Shown: positions 49,422 through 60,906, numbered from the stretch's first letter. The stretch: 64,000 nucleotides of DNA from Oceanicola sp. 502str15 (GCF_024105635.1 NZ_WYDQ01000001.1:186001-250000); one strand, 5' to 3'. Notes: generated by a model from the sequence alone, not told the origin. Translations and numbers: made by a program.

Positions 49422-49704
49422 GAGTATCCCCTTGGGTTGGTTGGTTTATTTCGGTTTGTCTTGGCCCCGGGTCATCCATCCGGGGATGTCAAAAAGCTAG
49501 TTGCCGGGGGCGCTCACGCGCCATTGACAGGCCTGTGAACACACGCGGGCGTTATGACGGGGCGTGGTTTTTGCGGTGCAGAAAACTTGAGGTAAATGAG
49601 CAAGTCGCTGAAAAGGTTTGGCTTTTCTCGTGAGCTTGTTGCTTTGTTTTGTAACATTTGCCCCCACGAAGCCGTGAGGGGCCGACATATGGTTACAAAA
49701 TGAA
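49422..49704 (-). promoter_or_regulatory. Upstream region of the bufferin operon with nested inverted repeats
   Basis: About 280 bp without a gene. TTTTGTAAC (49647-49655) and GTTACAAAA (49692-49700) are perfect 9-bp inverted arms enclosing a smaller hairpin (GCCCC/GGGGC). On the minus strand GTAACC then 16 bp then CGGC resembles an ECF-sigma promoter layout, though the -10 match is weak. AT-rich DNA between 49560 and 49655 could hold a normal promoter. Confidence 0.35.
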
Positions 49705-49735
49705 AGCGCCGCCCGGCGGGGTGCAGGGCGGCGCT
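49705..49735 (-). terminator. thrS rho-independent terminator
   Basis: Stem AGCGCCGCCC (49705-49714) with GGGCGGCGCT (49726-49735), 11-nt loop; on the minus strand it is followed by TTCATTTTG. Lies 30 bp after the thrS stop. Confidence 0.8.
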
Positions 49736-49765
49736 CACGTGGCTGTCAGGGATGTTACGGCAGCT

Positions 49766-51748
49766 TCAACGCAGATCAGGCGGGGTGGCCTCTTCGGCGA
49801 GGGTGGCGACGATCTCGTCGAGGCTCTGCACCGCGGTCTGCTTTTCGCCGAGGCGGCGGACGGAGACGGTGCGCTCTTCGACCTCGCGGCCCCCGCAGGC
49901 GAGGATGACGGGCACCTTGCCGACCGAGTGCTCGCGGACCTTGTAGTTGATCTTTTCGTTGCGAATGTCGGCCTCGGCGCGGATGCCCTTGGCGGTGAGG
50001 GCGGCGACGACCTCGTTGACGTAATCATCGGCCTCCGACGTGATCGAGGCGACGACGACCTGACGGGGGGCGAGCCAGAAGGGCAGTTTGCCTTCCCAGT
50101 TCTCGATCAGGATGCCGACGAAGCGCTCGAAGCTGCCCAGCGTGGCGCGGTGCAGCATGAAGGGGCGGTGCTTGTCGCCGTCCTGCCCGATGTAGCTGGC
50201 GCCGAGGCGCTCGGGCAGGTTGGGATCGACCTGGAAGGTGCCGCACTGCCAGACCCGGCCGATGGCGTCGGTCAGGTAGAAATCGAGCTTGGGGCCGTAG
50301 AAGGCGCCGTCGCCCGGCTCGAGCGTATAGTCGCGGCCCACGGCCTTGATGGCGGATTCGAGGGCGTTTTCGACGTAGTCCCACGACTCCTCGGCGCCGA
50401 CGCGCTTTTCGGGGCGGGTGGCGAACTTGATCTCGAATTCGGGGAAGCCGAGTTCTTCGTAGATGTTGGCGAGGAAGTCGATGAAGCGGGCGCATTCGGC
50501 TTCGATCTGGTCCTCGGTGCAGAAGATGTGGGCGTCGTCCTGGGTGAAGCCGCGCACGCGCATGATGCCATGCAGCGCGCCGGAGGGCTCGAAGCGCGAG
50601 CAGGAGCCGAATTCGGCGAGGCGGAGGGGCAGGTCGCGGTAGCTTTTGAGGCCCTGGTTGAAGACCTGAACGTGGCAGGGGCAGTTCATGGGCTTCAGGG
50701 CGTTGATGCGGGTCTGGTCCTTGTTCTTGGCCTTGGTCGCATCGTCGTTCTCGCCGTCGCGGCTTTCGTCGACCTCCACGATGAACATGTGGTGCTGGTA
50801 TTTGTCCCAGTGGCCGGAGGCCTCCCAGAGCTTGCGGTCGACGACCTGGGGCGTGTTGATCTCGCGGTAGCCGCCGGCGCGCTGCTTGCGGCGCATGTAG
50901 TCTTGCAGGGCGGTGTAGATCGTCCAGCCGTTGGGGTGCCAGAAGACCTGGCCGGGGGCCTCTTCCTGCATGTGGAAGAGGTCCATCTCGCGACCCAAGC
51001 GACGGTGGTCGCGCTTTTCGGCCTCTTCGAGGAAGGTGAGGTGGGCCTTCAGGTCTTCGCGGTTCTTGAAGGCGACACCGTAGATGCGCTGGAGCATCTG
51101 GCGGCTGGAATCGCCGCGCCAGTAGGCCCCGGCGACGGACATCAGCTTGAAGGCATCCGCCGGAAGCTGGCCGGTGTGCTGGAGGTGGGGACCGCGGCAG
51201 AGATCCTGCCAGTCGCCGTGCCAGTACATCCGCAGCGGCTCGTCGCCCGGGATCGCCTCGATCAGCTCGACCTTGTAGGGCTCGTTGTTGGCCTCGTAAT
51301 GGGCCACGGCCTTGTCGCGCGGCCAGACCTCGGTGCGGACCTCGTCGCGCTTGTTGATGATTTCCTTCATCTTCTTTTCGATCTCACCGAGATCTTCGGG
51401 GGTGAAGGGCTCTGCGCGGTCGAAGTCGTAGTACCAGCCGTTCTCGATCACCGGGCCGATGGTGACCTTGACGTCGGGCCAGAGGGACTGCACGGCGCGG
51501 GCCATGACATGGGCGAAGTCGTGGCGGATCAGCTCCAGCGCGGGGGCGTCGTCCTTCATGGTGTTGATGGCGATCTGGGCATCGGCCTCGATCGGCCAGG
51601 CGAGATCATGGTGCTTGCCGTCGACCATGGCCGAGATGGCGGATTTGGCGAGGGATTTGGAGATGGAGGCGGCGACCTCGGCGGGGGTGATCCCGGCTTC
51701 GAAGCTGCGTGCATTGCCATCGGGGAAGGTGAGAGAGATCTGGGCCAT
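49766..51748 (-). CDS. thrS: Threonyl-tRNA synthetase
   Basis: 660 residues from [22 protein letters not shown] domain (1-62), editing domain with [11 protein letters not shown] and [12 protein letters not shown], class II catalytic core with [10 protein letters not shown] (zinc Cys), [41 protein letters not shown], and anticodon-binding domain at the end. Full length. Confidence 0.97.
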   Translation of the reverse strand: MAQISLTFPDGNARSFEAGITPAEVAASISKSLAKSAISAMVDGKHHDLAWPIEADAQIAINTMKDDAPALELIRHDFAHVMARAVQSLWPDVKVTIGPVIENGWYYDFDRAEPFTPEDLGEIEKKMKEIINKRDEVRTEVWPRDKAVAHYEANNEPYKVELIEAIPGDEPLRMYWHGDWQDLCRGPHLQHTGQLPADAFKLMSVAGAYWRGDSSRQMLQRIYGVAFKNREDLKAHLTFLEEAEKRDHRRLGREMDLFHMQEEAPGQVFWHPNGWTIYTALQDYMRRKQRAGGYREINTPQVVDRKLWEASGHWDKYQHHMFIVEVDESRDGENDDATKAKNKDQTRINALKPMNCPCHVQVFNQGLKSYRDLPLRLAEFGSCSRFEPSGALHGIMRVRGFTQDDAHIFCTEDQIEAECARFIDFLANIYEELGFPEFEIKFATRPEKRVGAEESWDYVENALESAIKAVGRDYTLEPGDGAFYGPKLDFYLTDAIGRVWQCGTFQVDPNLPERLGASYIGQDGDKHRPFMLHRATLGSFERFVGILIENWEGKLPFWLAPRQVVVASITSEADDYVNEVVAALTAKGIRAEADIRNEKINYKVREHSVGKVPVILACGGREVEERTVSVRRLGEKQTAVQSLDEIVATLAEEATPPDLR

Positions 51749-51921
51749 TGCGGCTCTCCTCGTCGGTTTGGCGCCCACGGAACGCCCGGTTGCGGGTTAT
51801 GTCGTGAGGGTTCTTTGGCGGGCGGGGCGGGCGGTGTCAACTGTCGGGCCGATGGCGCGGGCGGGATTGAGTATTTTTGGCAAGAAAATGAACCGGGGCG
51901 GCGTTAGGGCGTATAGGTTGC

Positions 51922-53193
51922 ATGACTGTTGCAGAGAGCGCCTTCGATGCGCTGACCGAAGAGAGCCGCGCCGAGGCGGAGGATATCACCGAAGCCGCGC
52001 GGGAGGCCGAGGCGGGGAATTTTCTGCGCCATGGGGCTGCGCTGTCGCTTTCCAAGCTGGCGGACGGGTTGATTGATCCGAAACTGGTGCTGAGCTGGCT
52101 GATGGGCGCGCTCGGGGCACCGGCGGTGCTGACCGGGCTTCTGGTGCCGGTGCGCGAGGCCGGGGCGCTGGTGCCGCAGCTGTTCACCGCGGCGCGGATC
52201 CGAGGCATGGGGCAGCGCAAATGGGCCTGGGCTGGTGGCGCGGCGGGGCAGGGGCTTTCGGCTCTGGTGATCCTCGCGGCGGCGCTGCTGCTGGAAGGCT
52301 GGGCGGCGGGCCTCGTGATCGTGGCTGCGCTGGCGGTGCTGGCGGTAGCGCGGAGCGTGTGTTCGGTGAGCTACAAGGATGTGCTGGGCAAGACCGTGGA
52401 CAAGCCGCGCCGGGGCACGGTGACGGGGCTTGCGGCCAGCGTGGCGGCGGCGGGAGTGCTGGTCTTTGCCGGTGTGCTCATGCTGGGGCTGGTGGAGCGG
52501 TTTCAGCTGGTGGCGGGCGCGATTGCGCTGGCGGGCGTGGGCTGGCTTGCGGCGGCCTTCGTCTTTGCGACGATCCGCGAGGAGGACCGCCCGGGCGATG
52601 CCGAGGGCGAGGCGACCGGATTGGGGCAGTTGCGCTTGCTGCGCGAGGTGGCGGATCTGCGGCGCTTCGTGCTGGCGCGGGTGCTGCTTTTGCCGACGGC
52701 GCTGGCCCCGCCCTATCTGGTGATGCTGGCCGGGGATGCGGGCGATGACCGCTGGGGCGCCTTGGGCGCGATGCTGGCGGCATCGGCCTTGGCCGGGCTG
52801 GTATCGGGCTGGATCTGGGGGCGGCTGGCGGACCGTTCGTCGCGGCTGGTGCTGGCGATTTCGGGCGCGGTGGCGGCAGGATTTCTGGCGGCGGCGGTGG
52901 TGTTGCAGGGCGCGATGGGCACCGCCTGGGCCGCGCCGGTTGTGCTGTTTGGCCTGATGGTGAGCTATCGCGGGGTGCGGGTGGGGCGCTCGACCTACCT
53001 CGTGAACCTTGCGCCCGAGGAGCGCCGGGCGAGCTACACGGCGGTCGCCAACACCACGGTGGGCGTGGCGCTGCTGGGCGGCGGGGCCTTTGGCGCGCTG
53101 GCGGCGGTGACCGGGCCGGGCGTGGTGCTGGCGGTCTTTGCCGTGGTGGCGCTTGGCGGCGCGGCGCTGGCCTGGCGGTTGAAGGAGGTTTGA
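51922..53193 (+). CDS. Major facilitator superfamily permease
   Basis: 423 residues, about 12 transmembrane helices preceded by a 35-residue acidic cytoplasmic N-terminus (SRAEAEDITEAAREAEAG). LPVREAGALVPQLF and VSYKDVLGKTVDKPRRGTVTG mark the loop between helices 4 and 5. Substrate not predictable. Single gene, divergent from thrS across a 173-bp gap with nothing recognisable. Confidence 0.8.
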   Translation: MTVAESAFDALTEESRAEAEDITEAAREAEAGNFLRHGAALSLSKLADGLIDPKLVLSWLMGALGAPAVLTGLLVPVREAGALVPQLFTAARIRGMGQRKWAWAGGAAGQGLSALVILAAALLLEGWAAGLVIVAALAVLAVARSVCSVSYKDVLGKTVDKPRRGTVTGLAASVAAAGVLVFAGVLMLGLVERFQLVAGAIALAGVGWLAAAFVFATIREEDRPGDAEGEATGLGQLRLLREVADLRRFVLARVLLLPTALAPPYLVMLAGDAGDDRWGALGAMLAASALAGLVSGWIWGRLADRSSRLVLAISGAVAAGFLAAAVVLQGAMGTAWAAPVVLFGLMVSYRGVRVGRSTYLVNLAPEERRASYTAVANTTVGVALLGGGAFGALAAVTGPGVVLAVFAVVALGGAALAWRLKEV

Positions 53194-53211
53194 GCCGTTG
53201 GGGGCGCTGCC

Positions 53212-55365
53212 CTAGGCCTCCCACTCCTCAAGGGCGCCGCCCTTGCGCAGGATGTCGATCAGGGGGGCGAGTTCCTTTTCGAACTTTCGCCACGCGCCGA
53301 CCGAGGAAGAATAGATCGGCTGGCGGACCTGGAAGGCGGAGAGGGTTTTGACCGTTCTGGTGTTTTCATAGAAGCGCAGGCAGGCGTCTTCCCACTCCAG
53401 CCCGGCATAGTCGACCAGCGCGCGGGCCCCGGCTTCGGGGTCGGCGATGAGGTCTTCGTAGCGGACTTCGAGGAAGGCATCGGGGGTGTGTTTGCGCCAG
53501 AAGGCGAGGCCTTCGAGGTGGGCGAGATAGTTGTGCGCCAGTTCCTCGAGGTCGGTGGTGTAGCGGTGGGTGCCATCGCGGAAGCGGTTCTTGAACATCG
53601 ACAGGCAGTTGTCGCGCGGGTCGCGGCGCACCACGATGAGGCGGCTGCCGGGGCAGACAAGGGGCACGAAACCGGCGTTGGAGCTGGTGAGGATTGCCTT
53701 GTCGGTGAGCACGGGGGCGCCTGAGGCGAGGGCGGTGGCCTGTTCTGCCACCTCGCCGGCTGCGGCCTGAAGCTGGGAGGGCGAGACGCTGCGCTCTTCG
53801 GCCATGGCGAGGCGCTGGCGGTCGCCGAGGGCGCGGCTCAGCAGCCCGATCTCGCCGCCGCCGGTGACGGTGGAGTGGCTGGAGATGATCTGCTCGACCA
53901 GCGTCGTGCCGGAGCGCGGCATGCCGGTGACGAAGACCATGCGCGGGCCATCCTGGGGGGCGACCGGCGTGAGCGCGGCGTTCCAGGTCGTGGTGCCCCG
54001 CTGGTAGAGGTCGCGCACCATGCGGCTGCGGATCGGAAAGCGCTCGTTGAGGAGGGCATTGGCGAGGGAGATCTTTTCGAAGGCTTCTGCGGTCTTGCCC
54101 TGATCTTCGGCGGCCTTGGCCAGCGCGAATGTCAGGTCGGCACGGCTGCCGGGAAGCTCTGTGCCCTCGTCGTAGGCGGCCTGGATCCCGGGCAGGAGCG
54201 GGTCATCGGCAAGCATCTTGCGCCCGGATGCATAGGCGCGCGCGAGGCGCCCGTCGATGGTGCCGTCGGCGCTGGCCTGAGTGAAATACTCGGCAGAGAG
54301 GTCGAACTTGCCCTGCTGTTGGGCGATCCAGGCGAGGCCGGAAATGGCCGGCCCGAAGCCGGGCCTTGTGGCAAGTGCACGGTCGAATTGCGCACGGGCG
54401 GCGTCCTGCTCTTCGAGGCTGGAGAGGATTTCGCCCATCAGGCAGAGGTGGCTCGGCGGCGCATCGGGGGCGTCGACGAGAGGGGCGACAAGGGTGCGGG
54501 CCTCGTCGTGACGGCCGAGAGTTTGGAGGGCGCGGGCGTGGCCGAAGGTGAGGCTGGCGTCGTCGGGCAGTGCCTTGGCGGCCTTTTCGAGCAAGGGCAG
54601 GGCCATGGCGTAGCGGTCGCGCTGGAGGAGGGTGAGGCCAAGGAAGCGGGCGACGAGGGGGTTGTCGGGGGTGAGCTCGTAGGCGCGTTCGAGCGGGGCG
54701 GTGGCGGACTCGTAGTTGCCGCGAACGTAGAGGATCTGGCCGAGTTGCAGGTGAGCTTCAGCGTAGCTGTCATCGCGTGCGATGGCTTCGCGGTAGGCGA
54801 ATTCTGCGGCGTCGATCTCGCCCAGGGCGGCGCGGGCGGCGCCGAGGACGGCGAGGATGGGGGCGACGGCGGGGTGGCGGTGGTGCAGGGCCTCGGCGGC
54901 CTGCGCGGCCTCGGCGTGTTGGCCGGACTCGAAGAGCTGCACCGCCTGCTGGAAGGCGACGGGATCGGCGCCGCCAAGCTGGGCCTCGCCGGAGCGATTG
55001 CCTGTGCGGGCCTTGATGGCCAGCTCGCGGGCGGTCTGGGGCGGGAGGGGCGCGGATTGGGCGGCGCGGACGAGGGTGTCGGCGCCGGAGCTGTCGCCCG
55101 AGGCGATCAGCGCGTCGAGCAGGAGGCGCCAGACCATGGGTTCTGTCGGCTTGAGCTCGAGGGCGCGGCGGAGGGGCTTGATCGCCTTCTTGGGCGCGCC
55201 ACGCTGCATTTCGAGCCGTCCGAGGTGAAAGTGCACCTCGGGGAGCCGTTCGTTGAGGCGCAGGATCTTGGTGTAGAGCGCCTTGGCGACGTCATACCTG
55301 CCGCTCGCCTGCGCCTGCTGGGCCTCGGCGAAGTGGGTTTTGATCTGGGGGGATACCTGTGCCAT
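53212..55365 (-). CDS. TPR-sulfotransferase fusion protein
   Basis: 717 residues. About ten TPR-like helix pairs (residues 5-430; AEAHLQLGQILYVRGNYESATAPLERAYELTPDN is a clear one), then a sulfotransferase domain with 5'-PAPS loop FVTGMPRSGTTLVEQ (about 475) and 3'-phosphate site VVRRDPRDNCLSMF. Transfers sulfate from PAPS, probably to a protein or glycan held by the TPR arm. No signal peptide. 4 bp upstream lies the valS stop, so it is in the valS transcript. Confidence 0.88.
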   Translation of the reverse strand: MAQVSPQIKTHFAEAQQAQASGRYDVAKALYTKILRLNERLPEVHFHLGRLEMQRGAPKKAIKPLRRALELKPTEPMVWRLLLDALIASGDSSGADTLVRAAQSAPLPPQTARELAIKARTGNRSGEAQLGGADPVAFQQAVQLFESGQHAEAAQAAEALHHRHPAVAPILAVLGAARAALGEIDAAEFAYREAIARDDSYAEAHLQLGQILYVRGNYESATAPLERAYELTPDNPLVARFLGLTLLQRDRYAMALPLLEKAAKALPDDASLTFGHARALQTLGRHDEARTLVAPLVDAPDAPPSHLCLMGEILSSLEEQDAARAQFDRALATRPGFGPAISGLAWIAQQQGKFDLSAEYFTQASADGTIDGRLARAYASGRKMLADDPLLPGIQAAYDEGTELPGSRADLTFALAKAAEDQGKTAEAFEKISLANALLNERFPIRSRMVRDLYQRGTTTWNAALTPVAPQDGPRMVFVTGMPRSGTTLVEQIISSHSTVTGGGEIGLLSRALGDRQRLAMAEERSVSPSQLQAAAGEVAEQATALASGAPVLTDKAILTSSNAGFVPLVCPGSRLIVVRRDPRDNCLSMFKNRFRDGTHRYTTDLEELAHNYLAHLEGLAFWRKHTPDAFLEVRYEDLIADPEAGARALVDYAGLEWEDACLRFYENTRTVKTLSAFQVRQPIYSSSVGAWRKFEKELAPLIDILRKGGALEEWEA

Positions 55366-55369
55366 CTGC

Positions 55370-58300
55370 TCAACCGATCTCTGCGAGGCGGGCCAGCGCC
55401 TCTTTCAACTTGGCTTCTTCTTCCTGCCGTTCGGCGAGGTTGGCCTGAGCCTCCTCGACCACCTCGGGGGGGGCGTTTTCGGCGAACTTGGGGTTTTTCA
55501 GGCGGCCCTGAAGCCCGCCGATTTCCTTGGCGAGCTTGCCGAGGGTCTTCTCCAGCCGGGCTTTCTCTTCGTCGATGTCGATGAGGTCGGCGACGGGGAG
55601 GCCGAAGGTGCCGCCGGAGACGGCGATGGTGATGGCGCCTTTGGGCATCTCGTCGGCCTTCGTGAGGCTCTCGACGCGGGCGAGGCGCTTGATGAGGGCC
55701 TCGTTGTTGGCGTAGGCGGCCTCGCCCTCGGGGGTGAGGGCGACCTGGATCAGCGGGACGTGGAGGCCGGCGGGGACGTGCATCTGGGCGCGGGCGGAGC
55801 GGATGGCGTCGATCAGGGAGATGACCCAGTTCATCTCGGTATCGGCGCCGGCGTCGATCAGCTCGGGGCCGTAGGTGGGCCATTCGGCGTGCATGACGAA
55901 GCCGTCGTGGCCTTTTTCGGTCCAGAGCTCCTCGGTGATGAAGGGCATGATGGGGTGCAGGAGGATCAGCACCTGGTCGAGCGCCCAGGACATGGTTTGG
56001 CGGGTTTCGTCGGCGGCCTCGGTGTCGAACAGCGGCTTGGAGAACTCGATGTACCAGTCGCAGAAGGTGCCCCAGGTGAAGCTGTAGAGGGCCTGCGCGG
56101 CCTCGTTGAAGCGGTAGTTTTCCATTGCTTCGTCGACGGCGGCGCGGGTCTTGGCGAGTTCGCCGATGATCCAGCGGTTGACGGTGGATTGGGGCTGGGG
56201 AATGCCTTCGGGCCGGGCCTCGAAGACGCCGTTCATCTCGGCGAAGCGGGCGGCGTTCCAGAGCTTGGTTCCGAAGTTGCGGTAGCCGGCGATGCGGCTC
56301 GTGTCGAGCTTGAGCACGCCGCCGAGGGCGGCCATGGCGGCGGAGGAGAAGCGCAGGGCGTCGCAGCCGAACTCGTCGATGATTTCGAGCGGGTCGATGA
56401 CGTTGCCGACCGACTTGGACATCTTCTTGCCCTTGGCGTCGCGGACGAGGCCGTGGAGATAGACCTCGGTGAAGGGGACTTGGCCGACCACGGCGAGCTG
56501 CATCATCATCATCCGGGCGACCCAGAAGAAGAGAATGTCCTGCCCGGTGACGAGGGTGGAGGTGGGGAAATACTTGGCGAGTTCGGGCGTCTGTTCGGGC
56601 CAGCCGAGGGTGCCGATGGGCCAGAGGCCGGAGGAGAACCATGTGTCGAGAACATCGGGGTCGCGCCAGACGGGGTAGGTCAGGACGGTGGGGTCCTGGC
56701 TGAGGTTATACTCGGCCAGCGAGGCGGCCAGCGTGTCGATCGCCTCGGCGCGGGAGGCGACTTCGACGATGCGGGCGTTGCTGATGGGGGTGGGCGTGTC
56801 GGCCAGCTCGCCCTTGAACTTGTGGGTGACGGTGGCGATGTCGGCGGCGCAGTGGTGCACGGTGCCAGTGTGGACCATGCCCTCGGTGAGCAGGCGCATG
56901 AGTTCGACGTGGTCGAGCGCACCGTCGTTCTCGTCGTCCTTGAAGTCGGGGGCGGAGAGGTCGAGGCCATACCACACCGGGATCTGGTGGCCCCACCAGA
57001 GCTGGCGGGAGATGCACCAGGGTTCGATGTTGTCGAGCCAGTGGTAGTAGGTCTTTTCGCCGGACTCGGGGAGGATTTTGACCTCGCCGTTGCGGACGGC
57101 GTCCAGCGCGGGGCCGACGATCTTTTCGGCATCGACGAACCATTGGTCGGTGAGCATGGGCTCGATGACGACCTTGGAGCGGTCGCCGAAGGGCTGCATG
57201 ATCGGCTTGTTCTCGACGTAGGGCATCATGCCGCCGTCGAAGCAGGTTTCGCCTTCGTCGTTCGGCGGGGCGGGGACCATGACGGCGAGGCCTTCGTCGG
57301 TGATCTGGTCGACGACCTTCTTGCGGGCCTCGAAGCGGTCGAGGCCGCGCAGCTCGTCGGGGACGAGGTTGAGGGTATCGACTTCGGCTTCGGAGAAGCT
57401 CGCGCCATTGGCGATGGCCTGGGCGCGGGCGGCGCAGGTGGCGTAGGGCTCGCCGTCGTCACGCATGTTCGCCTTGGTGTCCATCAGACGGTAGAGCGGG
57501 ATGTTGTTGCGGGTGGCGACGCCGTAGTCGTTGAAGTCGTGGGCGCCGGTGATCTTGACCGCGCCGGAGCCGAAGGTGGCATCGGGGTACTCGTCGGTGA
57601 TGATCGGGATCAGGCGGCGGTGCTCTTTGGGGCCGACCGGGATTTCGCAGAGTTTTCCGACGATTGGGGCGTAACGTTCATCCGATGGATGAACTGCGAC
57701 GGCACCGTCGCCCAGCATGGTTTCGGGCCGGGTGGTGGCGATGGAGATGTAATCGCGGGTCTCGTGGAGGGTGACGTTTCCGTCTTCGTCCTTCTCGACG
57801 TATTCGTAGGTTTCGCCGCCGGCGAGCGGGTATTTGAAGTGCCACATGTGGCCGGGCGTTTCGATGTTTTCGACCTCGAGATCGGAGATCGCGGTTTCGA
57901 AGTGCGGGTCCCAGTTGACCAGCCGCTTGCCGCGATAGATCAGGCCCTTTTCGTACATGTCGACGAAGACCTTGATGACGGCATCGTGGAAGTTGGGGCC
58001 GTTGCCGGCCTCGGGGTCGCCCGCCGCGCCGCCCATGGTGAAGGCCTCGCGGGACCAGTCGCAGCTTGCGCCGAGGCGCTTGAGCTGGCCGATGATGGTG
58101 CCGCGGGATTTGACCTTTTGCTGCCAGACGCGCTCGAGGAAGGCTTCGCGGCCCATCTCGGCGCGGGTCGGCTCGCCGTTGGCGGCCATTTCGCGCTCGG
58201 TCACCATTTGCGTTGCGATGCCGGCGTGGTCGGTGCCGGGCTGCCAGAGCGTGTCGAAGCCGCGCATCCGGTGCCAGCGGATCAGGATATCCTGCAACGT

Positions 58301-58477
58301 GTTGTTGAAGGCGTGGCCCATGTGGAGCGAGCCGGTCACGTTGGGGGGCGGGATCATGATGGAATAGGTCTCGGGGCGGCGCGCGGCGACACCGGCGGCG
58401 AAGGCGCCCGCCTTCTCCCATGCCGCGTAGATGCGGCCTTCGGCTTCGCTTGCGTCGAACGTCTTTTCCATTGCCAT
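55370..58477 (-). CDS. valS: Valyl-tRNA synthetase
   Basis: 1035 residues. HIGH-type motif [20 protein letters not shown] motif [14 protein letters not shown], Trp-rich tRNA-editing domain with [10 protein letters not shown], and a C-terminal coiled coil ([20 protein letters not shown]). Start either ATG 58477 or ATG 58471. Longer than many ValRS by insertions in the editing region, as usual in Rhodobacterales. Confidence 0.97.
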   Translation of the reverse strand: MAMEKTFDASEAEGRIYAAWEKAGAFAAGVAARRPETYSIMIPPPNVTGSLHMGHAFNNTLQDILIRWHRMRGFDTLWQPGTDHAGIATQMVTEREMAANGEPTRAEMGREAFLERVWQQKVKSRGTIIGQLKRLGASCDWSREAFTMGGAAGDPEAGNGPNFHDAVIKVFVDMYEKGLIYRGKRLVNWDPHFETAISDLEVENIETPGHMWHFKYPLAGGETYEYVEKDEDGNVTLHETRDYISIATTRPETMLGDGAVAVHPSDERYAPIVGKLCEIPVGPKEHRRLIPIITDEYPDATFGSGAVKITGAHDFNDYGVATRNNIPLYRLMDTKANMRDDGEPYATCAARAQAIANGASFSEAEVDTLNLVPDELRGLDRFEARKKVVDQITDEGLAVMVPAPPNDEGETCFDGGMMPYVENKPIMQPFGDRSKVVIEPMLTDQWFVDAEKIVGPALDAVRNGEVKILPESGEKTYYHWLDNIEPWCISRQLWWGHQIPVWYGLDLSAPDFKDDENDGALDHVELMRLLTEGMVHTGTVHHCAADIATVTHKFKGELADTPTPISNARIVEVASRAEAIDTLAASLAEYNLSQDPTVLTYPVWRDPDVLDTWFSSGLWPIGTLGWPEQTPELAKYFPTSTLVTGQDILFFWVARMMMMQLAVVGQVPFTEVYLHGLVRDAKGKKMSKSVGNVIDPLEIIDEFGCDALRFSSAAMAALGGVLKLDTSRIAGYRNFGTKLWNAARFAEMNGVFEARPEGIPQPQSTVNRWIIGELAKTRAAVDEAMENYRFNEAAQALYSFTWGTFCDWYIEFSKPLFDTEAADETRQTMSWALDQVLILLHPIMPFITEELWTEKGHDGFVMHAEWPTYGPELIDAGADTEMNWVISLIDAIRSARAQMHVPAGLHVPLIQVALTPEGEAAYANNEALIKRLARVESLTKADEMPKGAITIAVSGGTFGLPVADLIDIDEEKARLEKTLGKLAKEIGGLQGRLKNPKFAENAPPEVVEEAQANLAERQEEEAKLKEALARLAEIG

Positions 58478-58614
58478 GTCGGCTCTCCGGCTCGGGGTCT
58501 TGCTCAGGGGGAGGGGATACCCAATCGGGCGGGCGAGGGAAAGCCCGCGCTGGCTCTGGACAGTGCGGCCACGAGGGCTAGTGTCTCACGGGCCAGCGAA
58601 GAGGAGTCAGCCGC

Positions 58615-60906
58615 ATGAACGCTTTCGGAAAAAGCCAGTCTCTCAAACGGGTGGAGGACCAGCGTTTTCTCACCGGACACGGGCAGTATGTGGATGACAC
58701 GCCGCCCGAGGGCGCGCTGCATGCCTACTTTCTGCGCTCGCCGGTGGCCCATGCCAAGCTGACGGCACTGGGCCTTGAGGATGCGCGCCAGATGCCGGGG
58801 GTGAAACTGGTGGCGGGCGCCAAGGAGATGCTGGCCGACGGGATCGACATCGACATGCCGGGGGGGCGGGTGCCGAACCGCGATGGCTCCAAGGGCGCCA
58901 ATTCGCGCCGCCCGGTGCTGGTGGAAGACCGGATGCGCTTTGTGGGCGATCCGGTGGCGGTGGTGATTGCCGAGACGCTGGAGCAGGCGAAGGATGCGGC
59001 GGAGGCGATCGAGCTGGATTTCGACGATCTGCCCGTGCACATGGAGCTCGCGCCGGGCGGCGAGCCGCTGCATGAGGCGGCCCCCGACAATATGGCCTTC
59101 GATTGGGCGCAGGGCGACGAGGAGGCGACCGACAAGGCGCTTGCGGCCTCCAAGCATCGGGTGAAGCTGGATATCGTCGACAACCGGGTGATGATCGTGT
59201 CGATGGAGCCGCGCGGCTGCTGGGCCGAGTGGGGCGAGGGGCGGATTCACCTTTGTTTCAGCGGGCAGGGCGTGTGGGGGCAGAAGGACTCGCTGGTGCG
59301 CCAGATGGGCCTGCCGGCGGAGAGCATTCGCGTGACGCATCCCGATGTGGGCGGCGGCTTTGGCCTGAAGGGGCAGGAGTTTCCGGAGCATCTGGTGGTG
59401 GCTTGGGCGGCCAAGCACCTTGACCATCCGGTGCGCTGGATGAGCGACCGGGGCGAGGGCTTGCAGAGCGACCATGGCGGGCGCGATCTGGTGAGCACCG
59501 CCGAGCTGGGGTTTGACGAGGATCTGAAGATCACCGCCTACAAGTGCGAGAACCGCTCGAACATGGGGGCCTACAACTCGGGCTTCGGGCAGTTCATCCA
59601 GTCGGCGCTCTTTGCCAAGGTCTTTCCCGGCACCTATGACATTCAGACCGCGTTTCTTGGCTCGAAGGGCTATTACACCAACACCGCGCAGATGGACGCC
59701 TATCGCGGCGCGGGGCGGCCCGAGGCGATCTTTGTGCTCGAGCGGATGATGGACGAGGCGGCGCGGCAGCTTGGGGTGAGCCCCTGGGAGCTGCGGCGCA
59801 AGAACTTCATCCCCGGTGACAAGTTTCCCTACAAGACCGTGGTGGGCGAGCTTTACGACGTGGGCGATTTTCATGCGGTGCTGGCCGATGTGGAAAAGGC
59901 CGCCGACCTTGAGGGCTACAAGGCGCGCAAGGCCGAGAGCGAGGCCAATGGCAAGCTGCGCGGCTACGGGCTGGCCTATTACATCGAATCCATCCTCGGC
60001 GATCCGACCGAGGGCGCGACGGTGGAATTTGCCGATGATGGCTTTGTGGACCTGATGGTGGGCACCCAGTCGAACGGGCAGGGGCATGAAACCGTTTATG
60101 CCGCCTTCCTCGAAGAGCGCAGTGGCATTCCGGTGGAGAAGATCCGGGTGATTCAGGGCGACTCCGACCGGATCGCCACGGGCGGCGGCACCGGCGGGTC
60201 GCGCTCGGTGACCAACCAGACCAATGCCACGATTGCCGCCGTCAACGTGATGGTTGAGGCCTTCGCGCCCTTCGTGGCCGAGGAGCTGGGCGTGGATGAG
60301 GTGGAGTTCGAGGATGGCAGCTTTGGCGCGCCGGGCTCCAACCGCCGCCCGACGCTGATCGACGCCGCCGAGATGGCCCGCGAGAAGGGCCGCGAAGATT
60401 TGCTGCGCCACGAGGCCAAGGCCACGCTCGACGGGCGCAGCTACCCCAACGGCGGGCATTTCTGCGAGGTCGAGGTGGACCCGGAGACCGGGCAGGTGGA
60501 GCTGAAGCGCTACACGGTGGTCGACGACTTCGGCAACCTCGTGAACCCGACGCTGGCCGAGGGGCAGGTGCATGGGGGCGTGGCGCAGGGCGTGGGGCAG
60601 ATCCTGATGGAGAACGCCGTTTACGACGCGGATGGCCAGCTTCTGACCGGCTCCTTCATGGATTATGCCATGCCGCGCGCGATGGATCTGCCGTTCTACG
60701 GCTTTGCGGCCCATCCGGTGCCCTCAATCCAGAACCCGCTGGGCATGAAGGGCTGCGGCGAGGCCGGCACGGTTGGCGCCATGGCGGCCGTGACCAACGC
60801 GGTGATCGACGCGCTCTGGGAGAAGGGCGTGCGCAATGCGCAGGTGCCCTTTACCCCACAGCGGGTCTGGGCACTGCTGAAAGAGGCGGAAGGTGACGCT
60901 TCGTGA
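58615..60906 (+). CDS. Orphan xanthine-dehydrogenase-family molybdopterin subunit
   Basis: 763 residues, full length for a CoxL-type large subunit. HPDVGGGFGLKG and AYRGAGRPEAIFVLERMMDEAA bind the molybdopterin; catalytic Glu in KGCGEAGTVGA. The CO-dehydrogenase Cys loop is absent. No FAD or [2Fe-2S] subunit gene lies on either side: valS is upstream and divergent, a DUF2235 gene overlaps its end. Either the small subunits are elsewhere or another enzyme lends them. Substrate unknown (aldehyde or N-heterocycle oxidation is typical). Confidence 0.9.
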   Translation: MNAFGKSQSLKRVEDQRFLTGHGQYVDDTPPEGALHAYFLRSPVAHAKLTALGLEDARQMPGVKLVAGAKEMLADGIDIDMPGGRVPNRDGSKGANSRRPVLVEDRMRFVGDPVAVVIAETLEQAKDAAEAIELDFDDLPVHMELAPGGEPLHEAAPDNMAFDWAQGDEEATDKALAASKHRVKLDIVDNRVMIVSMEPRGCWAEWGEGRIHLCFSGQGVWGQKDSLVRQMGLPAESIRVTHPDVGGGFGLKGQEFPEHLVVAWAAKHLDHPVRWMSDRGEGLQSDHGGRDLVSTAELGFDEDLKITAYKCENRSNMGAYNSGFGQFIQSALFAKVFPGTYDIQTAFLGSKGYYTNTAQMDAYRGAGRPEAIFVLERMMDEAARQLGVSPWELRRKNFIPGDKFPYKTVVGELYDVGDFHAVLADVEKAADLEGYKARKAESEANGKLRGYGLAYYIESILGDPTEGATVEFADDGFVDLMVGTQSNGQGHETVYAAFLEERSGIPVEKIRVIQGDSDRIATGGGTGGSRSVTNQTNATIAAVNVMVEAFAPFVAEELGVDEVEFEDGSFGAPGSNRRPTLIDAAEMAREKGREDLLRHEAKATLDGRSYPNGGHFCEVEVDPETGQVELKRYTVVDDFGNLVNPTLAEGQVHGGVAQGVGQILMENAVYDADGQLLTGSFMDYAMPRAMDLPFYGFAAHPVPSIQNPLGMKGCGEAGTVGAMAAVTNAVIDALWEKGVRNAQVPFTPQRVWALLKEAEGDAS

